From assembly GCA_030847615.1 (NCBI GenBank), contig JAUMIR010000003.1:75154001-75218000 (forward strand): a stretch of DNA of 64,000 bases, read 5' to 3'. Within the stretch, counting starts at the first letter, position 1. Each line of letters starts with the position of its first letter. The notes under the pieces are model-generated. The model saw only the letters and a list, made by a program, of their open reading frames with translations. It searched no databases and had not been told where the DNA came from. The translations under genes and the position numbers were made by a program. The stretch is from Gambelia wislizenii. Its lineage: Eukaryota > Chordata > Lepidosauria > Squamata > Crotaphytidae. Shown here piece by piece: positions 11,342 through 22,105 of the stretch.

Positions 11342-12300
11342 TCATTGAATAGAAGACAAAAGCACAGCCTTCCCAAAGGCAGCCTCGTTCCTAGAACGAG
11401 TGTCAAGTCTCTAATGAGAAATGAAAGTCAAAGGTGATGACCAGGTTGCTGCTCTGCAAACGTCCTCCAGAGGCACCCCAGAGAGGAAAGCTGTCGAAGT
11501 GGAGACAGCCCTTGTCGAGTGTCCTCAAATCCGTCATGGCAAGGGCTTCTTGGCCAGTTCATAGCAAAGGGATATAGTCGATGTCACCCACTTAGATGTT
11601 GTGGAGAAATAGGTTCTCCAAGTCTCGAGTTGGCATAGGAAACAAACAGTCTAGGTGACTTCCTGAAGGGAGCAGTTCTCTGGATGTAAAAGGCAAGCGC
11701 CCTCCTGACATCCACGGAGTGGAGGGTACGCTTGAATTCATCGTTCTGATCCTGCATCACAGCAGGGAGAGTGATAGACTGATTCAGATGGAAGCTCGAC
11801 ACCACCTTTGGGAGGAAGGAGATGTTGGGACGGAGCACTGCCTTATGTTTGTGGAAGGCAGTGTATGGCAGGTCCGAGCGCAAGGCACAGAGTTCCCCAG
11901 CTCAACACGCCAAAGTAATAGTAATAAGGAAAGCAGTTTTCCAAGTCAGGAGTCTCAAATCAGTAGATGCCATAGGTTCGAAGGGACGTCGAACCAGTTG
12001 TGAGAGGCCCAGTTCAAGGTTCCACGTCAGAGTAGGCTTGAGTACCGGAGGATGAAGGTTGGCGTAGCCTCTTAAGAACTTCTTGACCATCGGATCTGTA
12101 AAAGAAGACTGGTAGCCTCTAGCCTGGCATTCGACAGAAACGGCTGCCAAGTAGCACTGGATTGACGAAAGCAAAATCCCTGTGACAGACAGATGGAGAA
12201 GGAATTCCAAGATCGTCGGGATGGAGTACAGTTCCATAGCCAGTCCCCGGTCAGAAAGGCTTCAAACTTTTTCCACTTGTAGTGATACGATCTACGGGTA
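11342..12300 (-). pseudogene. A2 tyrosine recombinase (degenerate)
   Basis: The N-terminal and catalytic core are readable: FLRGYANLHPPVLKPTLTW, LTWKTAFLITITLACWAGEL, FLPKVVSSFHLNQSITLPA, then HSTRAVSTS, CRAATWSSPLTF and ISH*RLD. In the first box A3 has SARWAGEL while this copy has LACWAGEL, so the catalytic arginine is now cysteine (a CGT to TGT change would fit CpG decay). In the last box the tyrosine codon is the stop TAG. Two catalytic positions are therefore lost. The HxxR box is intact. Confidence 0.88.
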
Positions 12301-12305
12301 GCAGA

Positions 12306-13460
12306 TCATCGGGCAGCATCGATGACAGCCTGAACCTCTGGAGATAGAGATAGAGAGACCCAGCCCCTCGAAGCCAAGGACGAATCCAAGGCCCTATTGA
12401 CCCCGGCCCTTTGAACGGAGGATGAGTTCAAGGCCGTAGTCTCCAGGCTGTTAGTCGTAGAGCTTGTACGTCTGGGTGTCTGACCTTCCCGTTCTGAATG
12501 GTGGGAAGATCGGGGCGGGTCGGAAGTCGGATGAATCGGTGTCTGGCTAGATGCAGGAGGGTTGCAAACCAAGGTTGACGGGGCCACCACGGAGTGATAA
12601 GGATGGCATCCGCTTGGTTCCAACGCAGTTTGGTGATTACCCTCGTCAGCAGTGGAAATGGAGAAAAGAGGTAGAGAAGGGGTCCCATCCAATGAAAGAG
12701 GAATGCGTCACCCGTCGAACTTGGGGCGCGATGTCTGAAGCAGAACTGGTGGCACTGATTGTTTTCTGGTGATGCAGAGTTCTACTTGGGGAGTTCCCCA
12801 CTGTCGGAACAGGTCTGACATTACTGACCTGTGCAGCATCCATTCGTGGATGGAGAGGCTGGAACGGCTGAGTCCATCTGCAAGAGTGTTCTCCTCCCCC
12901 GGCAGATGGATGGATTGGAGGTAAATGTTCCTGCAAACGCAACAATCCCAGATGTCCAGTGTTCCTCCTTGCTTGTTCAGGTAGTACATCACTGATGTGT
13001 TGTCTGTTACCACCAGAACGGTCTTGTCCGTCACCAGGATCTCAAAAGCCCGCAGTGCCTTCTGGATGCCGAGAAGCTGTAAGACATTGATATGGCATGT
13101 TCGTTCGTTGACATCCCAAGTGCCCTGGATTTTGTAGGATTCAAGATGGGCTCCCCATCCAAACATCGAGGCATCTGTTGTTAGAGAGATGTCTGGTTGA
13201 GGAGGGTTGAATGGCATACCCAACAAGACATTTGCCGGTGCCAACCACCATCCCAGTGACCGTTGAATTGCCCGTGGCATCATGAGCAATTTGTTCAGGG
13301 AGTCGTGCAGAGGGTCGAACACTTGTAAGAACCAGTGTTGAAGAGGGCGGAACCGGAGTCTGGCGAGGCGCATCACATAGGTAGTAACTGCCATGTGACT
13401 GAGAAGTATCTGAATTGCATGAAACAAAAGTCTTCGGGATCGGCGGCAGGCATCGATCAA
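12306..13460 (-). pseudogene. A2 RNase H and methyltransferase-like segment
   Basis: The 12708-13460 frame is open for 250 codons. It contains the RT thumb end (HAIQILLSHMA), RNase H TTDASMFGWGAHL with its Asp, VVTDNTSVMYYLNKQGGT with the second Asp, SIHLPGEENTLADGLSR, and SIHEWMLH. The post-RNase H segment (12306-12690) then appears frameshifted: LLYLFSPFPLLTRV followed by ITPWWPRQPWFATLL. RNase H itself looks largely intact. The downstream segment reads FSPF where families B and D read FPP, so its key motif is altered here. Confidence 0.83.
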
Positions 13461-13539
13461 TCAGGGAACGAAGGGTGTCGAATCAGTCCCGAGGTAGGTA
13501 GGCTGCGGCCGTAAGCAAATCCAACCGAGCTCCGATGAA

Positions 13540-14171
13540 CTAGATAGATTGGGATGGTTGGAGTTGCGACTTCTCTGTGTTGACAAGTCCCAGGCTGTCT
13601 AACACATCTAAGGTGAGACTAATGTCCAGTTTGAGCTGACGTCGAAAGTTTGCCACAATCAGCCGGTCATCGATGTAGGGGAAGACCACCACTCCACGTT
13701 GGCGTAGAAAGGCCGCTACTACCGCCATGCACTTCGTGAAAACTCTTGGAGCAGTCGAGAGTCCAAATGGAAGGACCTGGAATTGGAATGCCTCAGTCCC
13801 AATCTGGAACGCTAGGAACCGTCTGTGGGATGGATGGATCCCACTGTGTAAGTAGGCATCTTTGAGGTCTATGGAAGCGAACCAGTCGTCTTGCTGTGGG
13901 AGAAGTAGGGTGGAAGCCAGGGTAACCATCCTGAACTTCTTTGGTGCTATACCGGTTCACTCTGAAGGTCGAGAATGGGACGGAGATCACCATCCTTCTT
14001 CGTGACCAGGAAGTGCCTTGAGAAAAAGCAGAGGGGGTGAAGTTTGGAGTCAATGGGTTTGATGGCTCCCTTCTGCAGCAGCGTCTGCAGCAGCGTCTGC
14101 ACCTCCTTGAGGAGGGGAGGGGAGGGAGGGTGGTGTTGATTGAATCCAACCTGTCGGAGGCAGTGAGTCAA
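13540..14171 (-). pseudogene. A2 reverse transcriptase (degenerate)
   Basis: Two frames cover the palm. 13947-14171 has PPLLKEVQTLL, SRHFLVTKKDGDLRPILDL. 13540-13929 has DDWFASIDLKDAYLHSGIHP, GLSTAPRVFTKCM and the active site FPYIDDRLIVANF (Y-I-D-D kept), ending SLGLVNTEKSQL. A frameshift separates them near 13940. The fingers contain a tandem 15-nt duplication (LLQTLLQK, around 14085-14100) absent from A3. Confidence 0.87.
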
Positions 14172-14312
14172 ATTCTATCCAATAGCTGTTCTGCATGATT
14201 TGAAATACTCAGCGGTCTGATGTTATTGAAGACCAGGCTTCTTGGAAAGTTGACAGTTGATCTCTGAACAGTGGAGTCTAAAGAGAAGAGAGAGAGAGAA
14301 TGAGGTGGAAAT

Positions 14313-15373
14313 TCAAAAAATTTTCCTGGCTTGATCCTTGGACCTCTGCTTTGCAGGGGGACAGTATTGAGAAGTTGACCCCTGGCTCCTCACCGATGAG
14401 GCTGACGAAGGGAATGGCAGACATTGGGATAGTCTATAAGACTGGCCAGTAAACCCCCTTCTAAATTGATGGTCAGATGTAGAGGCCTGCCAGTAGGTAT
14501 GGCTCCTGGAGCGGTACAGAGAAGATGAGGAAGCAGCCATACCATACTTCTTGGCGGTGGTCCGCATCTTCTGGGTGAACTCTAATTTTTCATCCGTGGA
14601 GCCATTGAAGAGTCCCGACTCATCGAATGGCAAATGCTTGATGGTAGCTAAGGCTTGGGGAGTGAAGCCTGAGGACCGGAGCCACGCGTGACGATGCAGG
14701 GTGATGTATCCAGCTATTGTCTTGGCGACACAATCTGCAACATATCGGGCAGAATTCATTTGTTGCCCCGCCAGTAACTGTGCTTCTGACTGGATTGCCT
14801 CCGCTAGTCTTCGTCTTTCATCTGGGAGATCTTGGATGAGGGGCATCATCCTCTCCCAAAGTACCTGTTGATATGCCCCCTTACAAGCAGAGTAATTAGC
14901 CACACGGAAACTCAGGCCTGCAGCGGAATAGATCTTTTTCCCAATTATGTCGACCTTCCGTCCCTCTGGGTCAGGTGGCATCGATTGCGGATGGCATTGC
15001 CTTCTGTTCTGGGAGGCATCAACTACCACAGAATTGGGGCAAGGATGAGTTTGAAGCCATTCGATATGTTCACCTCCAACCTGATACAGTCCATCAATCT
15101 TCTTTGAGGTGGACTGGATGAAGAAAGGTTTTCCCATGAACCCCAAGTGAGTTTCAAAAGGGACGGCAAAACTGGGAGACTGGCAGTAGGAGATGCCTTT
15201 GACTGTATATGATGGAATATTGGATCCACCGGTTCCGACTCCTTTTCCACAACCTTGAGGTCCAAAGCGTGGGACATGCGAACCATTTGTTCAGAAAAAG
15301 CGCAGATATCATCCATTGGTGATGCAGAATCGTCTTCCACCAAATCAGGTTGTGGAGATGGCAGATAGGGAAA
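14313..15373 (-). pseudogene. A2 gag-like protein, C-terminal part
   Basis: The 3' half of A2 gag, cut off from its 5' half (20583-21887) by family B. 14313-15146 is open for 277 codons: WLQTHPCPNSVVVDASQNRR, PEGRKVDIIGKKIYSAAGL, NYSACKGAYQQVLWERMM, AGQQMNSARYVADCVAKT, DEKLEFTQKMRTTAKKYGM and an S/R/Y/Q-rich tail. The overlapping frame 15023-15394 carries the preceding part (DDSASPMDDICAFSEQMVRM). These blocks recur in A1 and A3, which marks them as the conserved gag core. Function is inferred as RNA-packaging protein. Confidence 0.8.
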
Positions 15374-15539
15374 CGGAATATTGGTACTTACCATAAAGGT
15401 TCCTTTTCAGCAGTCTTGGGGAGGGAGTCCTTCGATGGGCATTGGCTCCGCCTCCATCCAATCACAGGCAGAATACTCTGTAAATTTAAATGTTAGTGCC
15501 ATCCCCTCCTGGAGATGGAGCCAACCCCTATCTCCCCAG
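15374..15539. repeat. B left (3') inverted terminal repeat with extension
   Basis: Matches 20447-20582 in inverted orientation through 'cagcagtcttggggaggga', 'tccatccaat', 'gtaaatttaaatgttagt', 'ccatcccctcctggag' and 'ctccccag'. The outer ~27 nt (15374-15400) are an extension not found at the other end. On the sense strand the extension reads ATGGTAAGTACC. Confidence 0.88.
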
Positions 15540-15681
15540 AGATGTGTTAATACAGCTCCAGCCAATGAATAAAACAGTCACAAAAAAAAAAACAAGACAT
15601 AACACACACAGGTAACAACAAATTGCAAACCAAACAAACCTACTGTTTTTCTTTTTCTTTTTTGGGGGGGGGGGAGGGTAA

Positions 15682-15774
15682 GGACTCCCTCCCCAAGGCT
15701 GCTGAAAAGGAACCTTCACAGTAACTACCAATGTTCGGTTTTCCAGCAGCCTGGGGAGGGACTCCTTCGATGGG
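15682..15774. repeat. B internal complementary region (ICR)
   Basis: The first half (GGACTCCCTCCCC to GTAACTACCAATGTTCGG) is the reverse complement of the left terminus from 15374. The second half (TTTTCCAGCAGCCTGGGG to CTTCGATGG) is the reverse complement of the right terminus 20550-20582. This comparison defines both element edges. A G-run of about 12 (15663-15675) lies just outside it. Confidence 0.9.
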
Positions 15775-15815
15775 ACATAAGACAGTGGTCTCAATAAGGG
15801 TGGGGTTTTTTTTTA

Positions 15816-17245
15816 CTACTGCAATACCTGTTGTAACACCCGCCTACCAAAAGCCACGTCAGCTGATGCATAATCATCAATTCTGTAGTGTCTGGTGAAG
15901 GTCAAAGAAGAGGCCCAAGTTGCAGCTCTGCAAATGTCTATAATAGACAGGGCCGACCCCAACGCTGCCGACGTAGCCGTGCTACGGGTGGAATGTGCTT
16001 GAATACCCACCGGGGCTGCCAACCCGCTGGCAGTATATGCTCGTTCAATGCAACATCTTAACCACCTTGCTATCGTAGATGATGACACCTTCTTCCCCTT
16101 CACCTGACCCGTGTATGCAACAAATAAAGAGTCAGACCGTTCTCTTAATGTACATCTTCAATGCCCGTCTAACATCCAGCATATGCCACATCTTCTCCAA
16201 TTCCGCTACAGGACGCGGACAAAAGGAAGGCAACACAATCTCCTGTGCCCTATGAAACAAGGAGTTCACCTTAGGTACAAAGGAAGGATCCAGTCACAAG
16301 GTAACTGAATCCCTCTGAAACACACATAACTCCTTGTGCACTGATAAGGCGCTCAATTCAGACACATACCTAGCTGGAGTAATTGCTGTCAGGAAGGCCA
16401 CTTTCCAAGTAAGTATGCTCAAATCCACAGTCCTAATTGGTTCAAAAGGCGCTTGCGTCAATGCTTTCAACATCACCTTTAACTTCCAAGATGGAAACCT
16501 GTGTACCACAGGAGGCCGCACCGAGCTAACCCCCGAGAAAATTTCGTACATGTGGATGGGAAGCTAAAGTCTTACCCCGGCTCCCCTTGAGAATAGAACC
16601 TAGTGCTGCAACATGCTGTTTTAACGTGCTGGCAGCAAGCCCTTTCTTCAACCCTGCCTGAAGAAAGGCTAAAGCTGAACCGACCGAGGCCTTTAATGGT
16701 CTGAGTCCTCTGCCACAACACCACCTGCAGAAGGCCCTCCACGTAATCTCATACATATGAATCATAGAAGGACGTCTCGCCGCAAGCGTCGTGTTCACTA
16801 CGTCTGAATCATATCCCTCCTTCAGCAATCTCTTCTGCTCAACCTCCAAGCATGGAGTCGTAACCAACCTGGGTCTGGATGCAGAAAGCCTTCCTCTGTC
16901 AACAGATCCAGCCATGGGGGCAGAGGCCAAGGATCCTGAACTTGCAGCTGCACCAGCCCCGGAAACCAGGGATGCCTCGGCCAATGAGGAGCAATTAATA
17001 TCACCTCTGCCTTCTCCTGCTTGATCTTCCATAATATTCTGCCTAGTGACGCCATTGGTGGGAAGGCGTAACACAATGTTTTCAGCCATGGAATTGTCAG
17101 AGCATCGAAGGCTAATGCACTCCGAGTCCAGAATCTGGATACATAACAAGGAAGTTTGTGATTCTCTTTTGACGCAAACAGATCCACCCATGGATCCCTG
17201 AAACGAAATACTATCATCGGGAACACAAGATTGTTGAGACTCCAC
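15816..17245 (-). pseudogene. B tyrosine recombinase, catalytic boxes intact
   Basis: Three consecutive frames cover the protein. 16526-17245 holds the N-terminal region: YDSDVVNTTLAARRPS, HMYEITWRAFCRWC, STLKQHVAALGSILKG. 16294-16551 holds the first catalytic arginine box (TWKVAFLTAITPARYVSELS). 15816-16103 holds AHSTRSTATSAALG (HxxR), CRAATWASSLTFTRHYRIDD (W and the nucleophilic Y) and ends VLQQVLQ. The frames are separated by a stop and a frameshift near 16105-16310 and 16530. The 5' part overlaps the RNase H/methyltransferase frame by about 420 nt in a different register, the arrangement typical of DIRS. It would recombine the circular cDNA into the target. Confidence 0.9.
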
Positions 17246-18576
17246 TCACACTGGGTTAGCATGTGCCTGCTCAACCAATCCGCCTGGACATTCAGCTTTC
17301 CTTGTAAATACTCTGCCCTGATCGAGAGATGTTTCTCCGCCCACATGAACATCCTCTCCGACTCTTCCATGAGGACCTGCGACCGAGTCCCTCCCTGCTT
17401 GTTTATGTGGGCCTTCGATGAGATGTTGTCTGTGCGGATGAGCACATGGGTTCCTTCCACCATTCCAGCAAACCTATTCAATGGCAGCCTCACTGCCCGT
17501 AACTCCAACAGATTGATGCTGCATTCCTGTTCCTGCTGCGACCACAGACCCTGTGCCATCTGATCCCCGCAGTGGGCCCCCAGCCAGTCAGGGACGCATC
17601 TGTTGTTATCACCGTCCTCCTTGGCTCCAATACTGGAACCCCTAGAGACAGCTGCTCCTTGAGCCACCAGTCCAGTGACTCCCTCACCTCCATGGGTACC
17701 TTAAGAAACCTGCAAGCCTTCCTGGCAATCAGATCCTGAAAGGCAAGGAGAAACCACTGTAACTTCCTGAGATGCATCCTGGCCCAAGGGACCGAGTCGA
17801 TGCAAGCAATCATTTGTCCCAATAGCCTTGCAAGTGACATCAGTGTAATTTTGGGCTAGTTCACCACCAGGCATACTAATTTCTGAATCCTGTCTTCTTT
17901 CCTCTGGAAGAAAAACCTGGTACAACCTGGTGTCCAACACGTTCCCCAAATGTTGAAGCCTTTGTACCAGCAGCAGTTGACTCTTCTTCCTGTTTACTAG
18001 AAATCCATGAGCTTCCAAACAAGCTATTGTCATCTCCACATCCTGTGAGGCCTTGGTCTGGGAAGACACTCTGATCAGTAGATCATCCAGGTAAGGATGA
18101 TCCAAATAAGGATGATTCATCAGAACCAATAACACCTTGGTGAAGACCCTTGGTGACGACGATAGTCTGAAGGGAAGCGCTCTGTACTGGAAATGCACCT
18201 CTTTGAATGCAAACCTCAGGAAGCGTCTGTGTGCCAAGTGAATCATAATGTGCAGGTAAGCTTCCCGAAGGTCCAGAGAGGCTAGGAAATCCCCTTCCTT
18301 AATTCCCTCCAGAATGGAGCGTAATGTCTCCATTCGAAACTTGCATTTCGCCACCCAGTGGTTGACGCCACACAAGTTCAGAATGGCACGCCACTCCTCG
18401 TTCTTCTTTGGTACCAGGAATAGTGGGGAGTAGGTTCCAGAGAACCTCTTGTTCTCCGGGACTCTCCCTATCGCCTGAATCTCTAGAAGATGTTTTATTG
18501 CATCCTCCACGTGACGCTGTCTTACCCTGCAAGTCGTTTTACACGACTGCACGAAGGCTGAGGGAGGCTTTGTCAA
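16822..18576 (-). pseudogene. B reverse transcriptase, RNase H and methyltransferase-like segment
   Basis: RT (17701-18576, 291 open codons): PLFLVPKKNEEWRAILNL, GDFLASLDLREAYLHIMIH, FRLSSSPRVFTKVL and YLDDLLIR (active site), then LEAHGFLVNRKKSQL. RNase H: TVITTDASLTGWG near 17600, then LIRTDNISSKAHINKQGGT and AEYLQGKLNVQADWLSR. The post-RNase H segment follows without a break: WVDLFASKENHKLP, LCYAFPPMASLGRI, ILIAPHWPRHPWF, ending LHAWRLSRRDC at 16822. A frameshift lies at about 17600-17700 between RT and RNase H. Just before the active site a short direct duplication gives PYLDHPYLDD. Confidence 0.9.
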
Positions 18577-18599
18577 AAAAATCTATTGTGTAACCGTGT

Positions 18600-20372
18600 T
18601 TCACTGTCCTGGTGACCCAGGCATCTGCTGAGGTAACCTCCCAGATCACTGTAAAATTGGTTAACCTGCCCCCAATCACTCCCTCCGTATAGTCAGCGGG
18701 GTTGGTTCCCTTTTCCTCCTTGCTTGGAGGGCTGGGAGCTAGAGCCCTTGGAGGTCTGATTGAACCTGGGTTTTTAAAAGGACCTTGAGGAATTCCAATT
18801 TCCCTTCTGCTGTCTGTAGTCCCTCTGGGGATTGTGTCAAAAGCCTCTGAACCCTTGAAAGTTGGAACAAAAGGGCCTACGGTCTTCCTTCTCAGGCAGA
18901 GGGGAGCGCTTTCTTCTTGTCCTTCGTTTCTACAAGAACCTCATCCAGTGTTTCGCCAAAGAGCTTTCCCCCTTTAAAGGAACATCCTCCTAAGTTTGCC
19001 TTAGCCTTGTTGTCAGTGTTCTAGTTTCTCAGCCACAACTGCCTTCTGGTTGCTACGTTCGCGCCCAATCCTCTGGAGGAAAAGCGAAGCGCATCTAAGC
19101 TTGCATCCGCTATGAAGGTCAAAGCCCTAGTGATTTTGTTCATGCCCTGGCGAAAGGTGGATTCGTCTTCAGGCACATTTGTGGTCATATCCTTGGCCCA
19201 CCTAATGATGGCCCTGACAAAAATAGAAGCTGATGATGCTGCCCGCATGGCCAGAGCTACTGCCTCATGTGACCTACGCAGGAAGGTCTCTATTCATTTG
19301 TCATCCAGGACCTTAAGGTGCTCATCCAGATCTCTAGGGAAGAGCGATCCAGAAACAAGCCCCACCACCGGCACATCAATGGCGGGGAGTTTTTAACATA
19401 TCCATGATCTCCCCAGGAAAGGTGTATAGTTGTTTTGCCAAGGCAGGCTGGGTCCTGGAGACCCCAGGCTTGCCCCATTCCCCTATTATAGCCTCCTTCA
19501 AAATATCTGGGAAGGGGAGGACATTGCCAGCCGGTCTGAGTTCAGGGACTCCCTTGCTAGAGCTCCCCTTGTCTGGGTCCACTGGCCCCAGTTCCAGAGC
19601 CCTAAGCACTTTTTTCAATAGGAGGGAGAAAAAGGACATCCCAAAGAGGTGTGGGGAAGGTTGGTCCTCACAACTTTCCTCCTCCCCCTCGGATGAAAGT
19701 TCCCCTTCTTCCCTGGAGTTGCTTTCCTCCTGCTCCCCGGTGGGATCCTTGACCCCACAGGAGTCTGAAGGTGCTTTTCCTTCCTCAGCTTTTTGCGGGG
19801 AGGAAGACCCAGTCCCCCCCCGGTCCCCCACAGACGTGCTGCAACCCAGCCTAACTGGCTCCAGGCCTGGCAAAGACTCCTCACATCCCCGCTTTGAAGC
19901 CTTAGAACCGCCGCTGTGCTCCGCTCCCACGGCGGTCAAAATGGGGGCCTGGAAAGGGAGACCTCCCCGCGCCTGCTGGACGGCCACACCCGGGTCACCC
20001 CGGTCTCGATACCCGCTGCCAACACTTGCCACGCGATAAGATGATCCACGCGGCAAACGATGGCGGAAGGGTTCTACCGTCCATCTGCAGTGGTGGGAAA
20101 GTAGCCGGGAGAGTGTCGCCATCCTCCTCCTCTGCACCACGTCTGGGTGCCTCTCTTGGGGTCCCGTCCAGCGCTGCATGCCCGGCTGCCGCGCAGTCCG
20201 TCTCCTGGGAGGAGGCCACATCGCGCTCTGACCCATCCTGGGTTGACTGGCTCAATGTGCACCCCAGAAAGGAGGCACGGAGCCCAGGGTCCTTGCGCTG
20301 TAAGCCAGCATCAGTGAATTCCTCATCCGAGAGCTCGCCCCTCTCCACGCGGTTGTGAGTGGGGACTGCCAT
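18600..20372 (-). pseudogene. B gag-like protein
   Basis: The probable start is the ATG at 20370-20372 (MAVPTHNRVERGELSDEEF), just inside the terminal repeat. A proline/glutamate/serine-rich N-terminal half (19376-20372) has an acidic run in EEGELSSEGEEES and needs at least one frame change. The C-terminal half includes MRAASSASIFVRAIIRWA and FIADASLDALRFSSRG, VATRRQLWL (19021-19248). These match family D gag (AAFSADASLDIRQFS, VPVRRQIWL), so this is the conserved gag core. The last ~400 nt before RT are frameshifted. No zinc-knuckle pattern like that of family A is seen. Confidence 0.75.
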
Positions 20373-20446
20373 CTTGGCTTCTTTGTTCTCTCTAGCACAC
20401 TGGAGCACAGAGAAAACCGCCTGCTCAGGCAAAAGGCAGAACAGAA

Positions 20447-20582
20447 CTGGGGAGGTAGTGGTTGGCTCCACCTCCAGGAGGGGATGGTACTAACATTTAA
20501 ATTTACACAGTATTCTGCATGCTATTGGATGGAAGCGGAGACAATACCCATTGAAGGAGTCCCTCCCCAGGCTGCTGGAAAA
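20447..20582. repeat. B right (5') inverted terminal repeat
   Basis: Inverted copy of 15401-15539, from CTGGGGAGGT to the edge GGCTGCTGGAAAA. A2 gag resumes immediately outside it (GTATGGATCTTCC). Confidence 0.87.
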
Positions 20583-21887
20583 GTATGGATCTTCCAAAAA
20601 CAATGAAGTAGAGGTTGAACCCGCAGGTGATGGGCTGCGGCAGCCATGGAGCAGAGAGGTGGTACAAGGCGGTGATATGGGAGGAGTCAGTGGCAAAGGA
20701 CGTTGGTCAGGACATGGAGATACCTGACTCTCCACATCCTTCTTTGTTAGACCCATCGGTTCCACGAATCCAAGGTGTTGTGGGGAACGATGCACACTCC
20801 GACCCGTGTACATTTCTGTGAAGTCAAAGGCTCGGGTGGTTAGGACCTGAGAGCCCATTGGTGAAGTGAATTCGGCACGGTAGATGGAGCATGCCAGGTC
20901 ATAGGCAGAGTAAGCAGGCTCATTATCATGGATCCTAGGCGAAAAGGGACGAGTTTGAGTGACATCTTCGGATTCAACAACCTCAACTTCGACGTCAGAG
21001 GTGGAACGCTTGAGAAGTTGAGCTTCCGAAACAACGAGGGCTGGTGAATGTTTTTTCCACTGGGGCAACACATCTGTATCAGCACCCAAGGGCACTTCAA
21101 CTGTGACAATTTCCACAGAAGCCGCAGGAGTTGGAGCATGGCATGGTAGATTTCCCTCAGCAACTGTTGCTGGGGATGGTCGGGTGGAAGCGGCCTCGGC
21201 ATCGTCAGCAAGTGATGCTTCCGCGGCTTTGATAGCCTTAGCAGCCGAACTAGTAGGGATCGTCAGTGGAATGGTTGTCGTCTTTGACTTTTTGGGAGCC
21301 TCCTTCGGCTTGCTCTTAGACTTAGAGCTGTCCTCATGCCGAGAAGAGTGTTTGTCCTTCTTTTTCTTTTTAAAGGACTTTGAGGCTTCCTCCGAAGCAC
21401 CAACCCGACTGGTGATTTCAGAAGACACTTTGTCCCAAGGGACAGCCTTTGAAGTCGAGGGTTCCTGGTCCCATGTAGAGGTTGAAGGTGTCGAGTGTGC
21501 TCAATCGGAGGGAGCAGCAAGTTTGTGCGAATCTCGCACTGCCTCCGGGTCTGAAGCAACTGAACGTTGTCAGGACGGACTACAGGACCAATGCCGTTTT
21601 TGAGTCTTTGACTTCAGAGATGGCGAGTGGCCCCGTTTTGGTGGAGCAAACGCTGGAGCAGAAGCTGGGGTTGATGCAGCCACCGGAATTAGAGCCTTTT
21701 CGTATAAAAACGATTTCAGGCGGGACATAGTGTGCTTATGGGCTTGAGGTATGAAGGCCCTGCAGTGCATGCAAGAGTCCACATTATGGGACTCGCTGAG
21801 ACAAACAAGGCAGCAGGAATGGCCATCCGCACTCAGGAGTCTGGCCTGACAAATGGCACACCTTTTAAAAGCCGCTCTTGAAGCCAC
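20583..21887 (-). pseudogene. A2 gag-like protein, N-terminal part
   Basis: The 5' half of A2 gag, continued at 14313-15373 beyond family B. The position aligned with the A1 and A3 start (ATGGC-TCTAA) reads GTGGCTTCA at 21885-21887, so the start codon is lost. The Cys/His-rich N-terminus is intact: FKRCAICQARLL, DGHSCCLVCLSESH and SCMHCRAF. A lysine/serine-rich stretch follows (FKKKKKDKHSS near 21360), then a P/S/T-rich region with LPQWKKHSPALVVSEAQLL, and reading stops at the family B edge (SLFLEDPYF). Confidence 0.78.
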
Positions 21888-22105
21888 TGTACTCACGAGG
21901 TCGTCAAATCCGATGGGCAAAGAGTAAGAGTAAAGAAAAAAGATCCAAGTCAACACCAAATTCATGGAGAGAATTCCAAATCCAAAGGAGTGAGAGAAAA
22001 TCGTAGTCAAAAATCCAAGCCAAGTCAAAAATCCAATCAAATCGAAAGTGAGGAAAAAACTAGCAAACAAAGGTTCCTTCAAGCTGCTAATGTGGCGGAA
22101 AGAAA

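Larger units (their letters stand above)
15374..20582 (-). mobile_element. DIRS family B element nested in A2 gag
   Basis: A 5.2-kb minus-strand DIRS element with its own terminal repeats and ICR, clearly different in sequence from family A. The left edge CGGAATATTGGTACTTACC (15374) is fixed by comparison with the ICR, and is preceded by GGGAAA. The right edge is CCAGGCTGCTGGAAAA (20582). Coding order from 5': gag (starting 20372), RT, RNase H, methyltransferase-like segment, tyrosine recombinase. The A2 gag reading resumes on each side. Frameshifts are fewer than in family A, and all recombinase catalytic boxes survive. Confidence 0.92.

Noticed and set aside
19404..20039. 211-codon plus-strand reading frame
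   Set aside because: It is the antisense of family B gag, GC-rich and without domains. It is open only because of composition.
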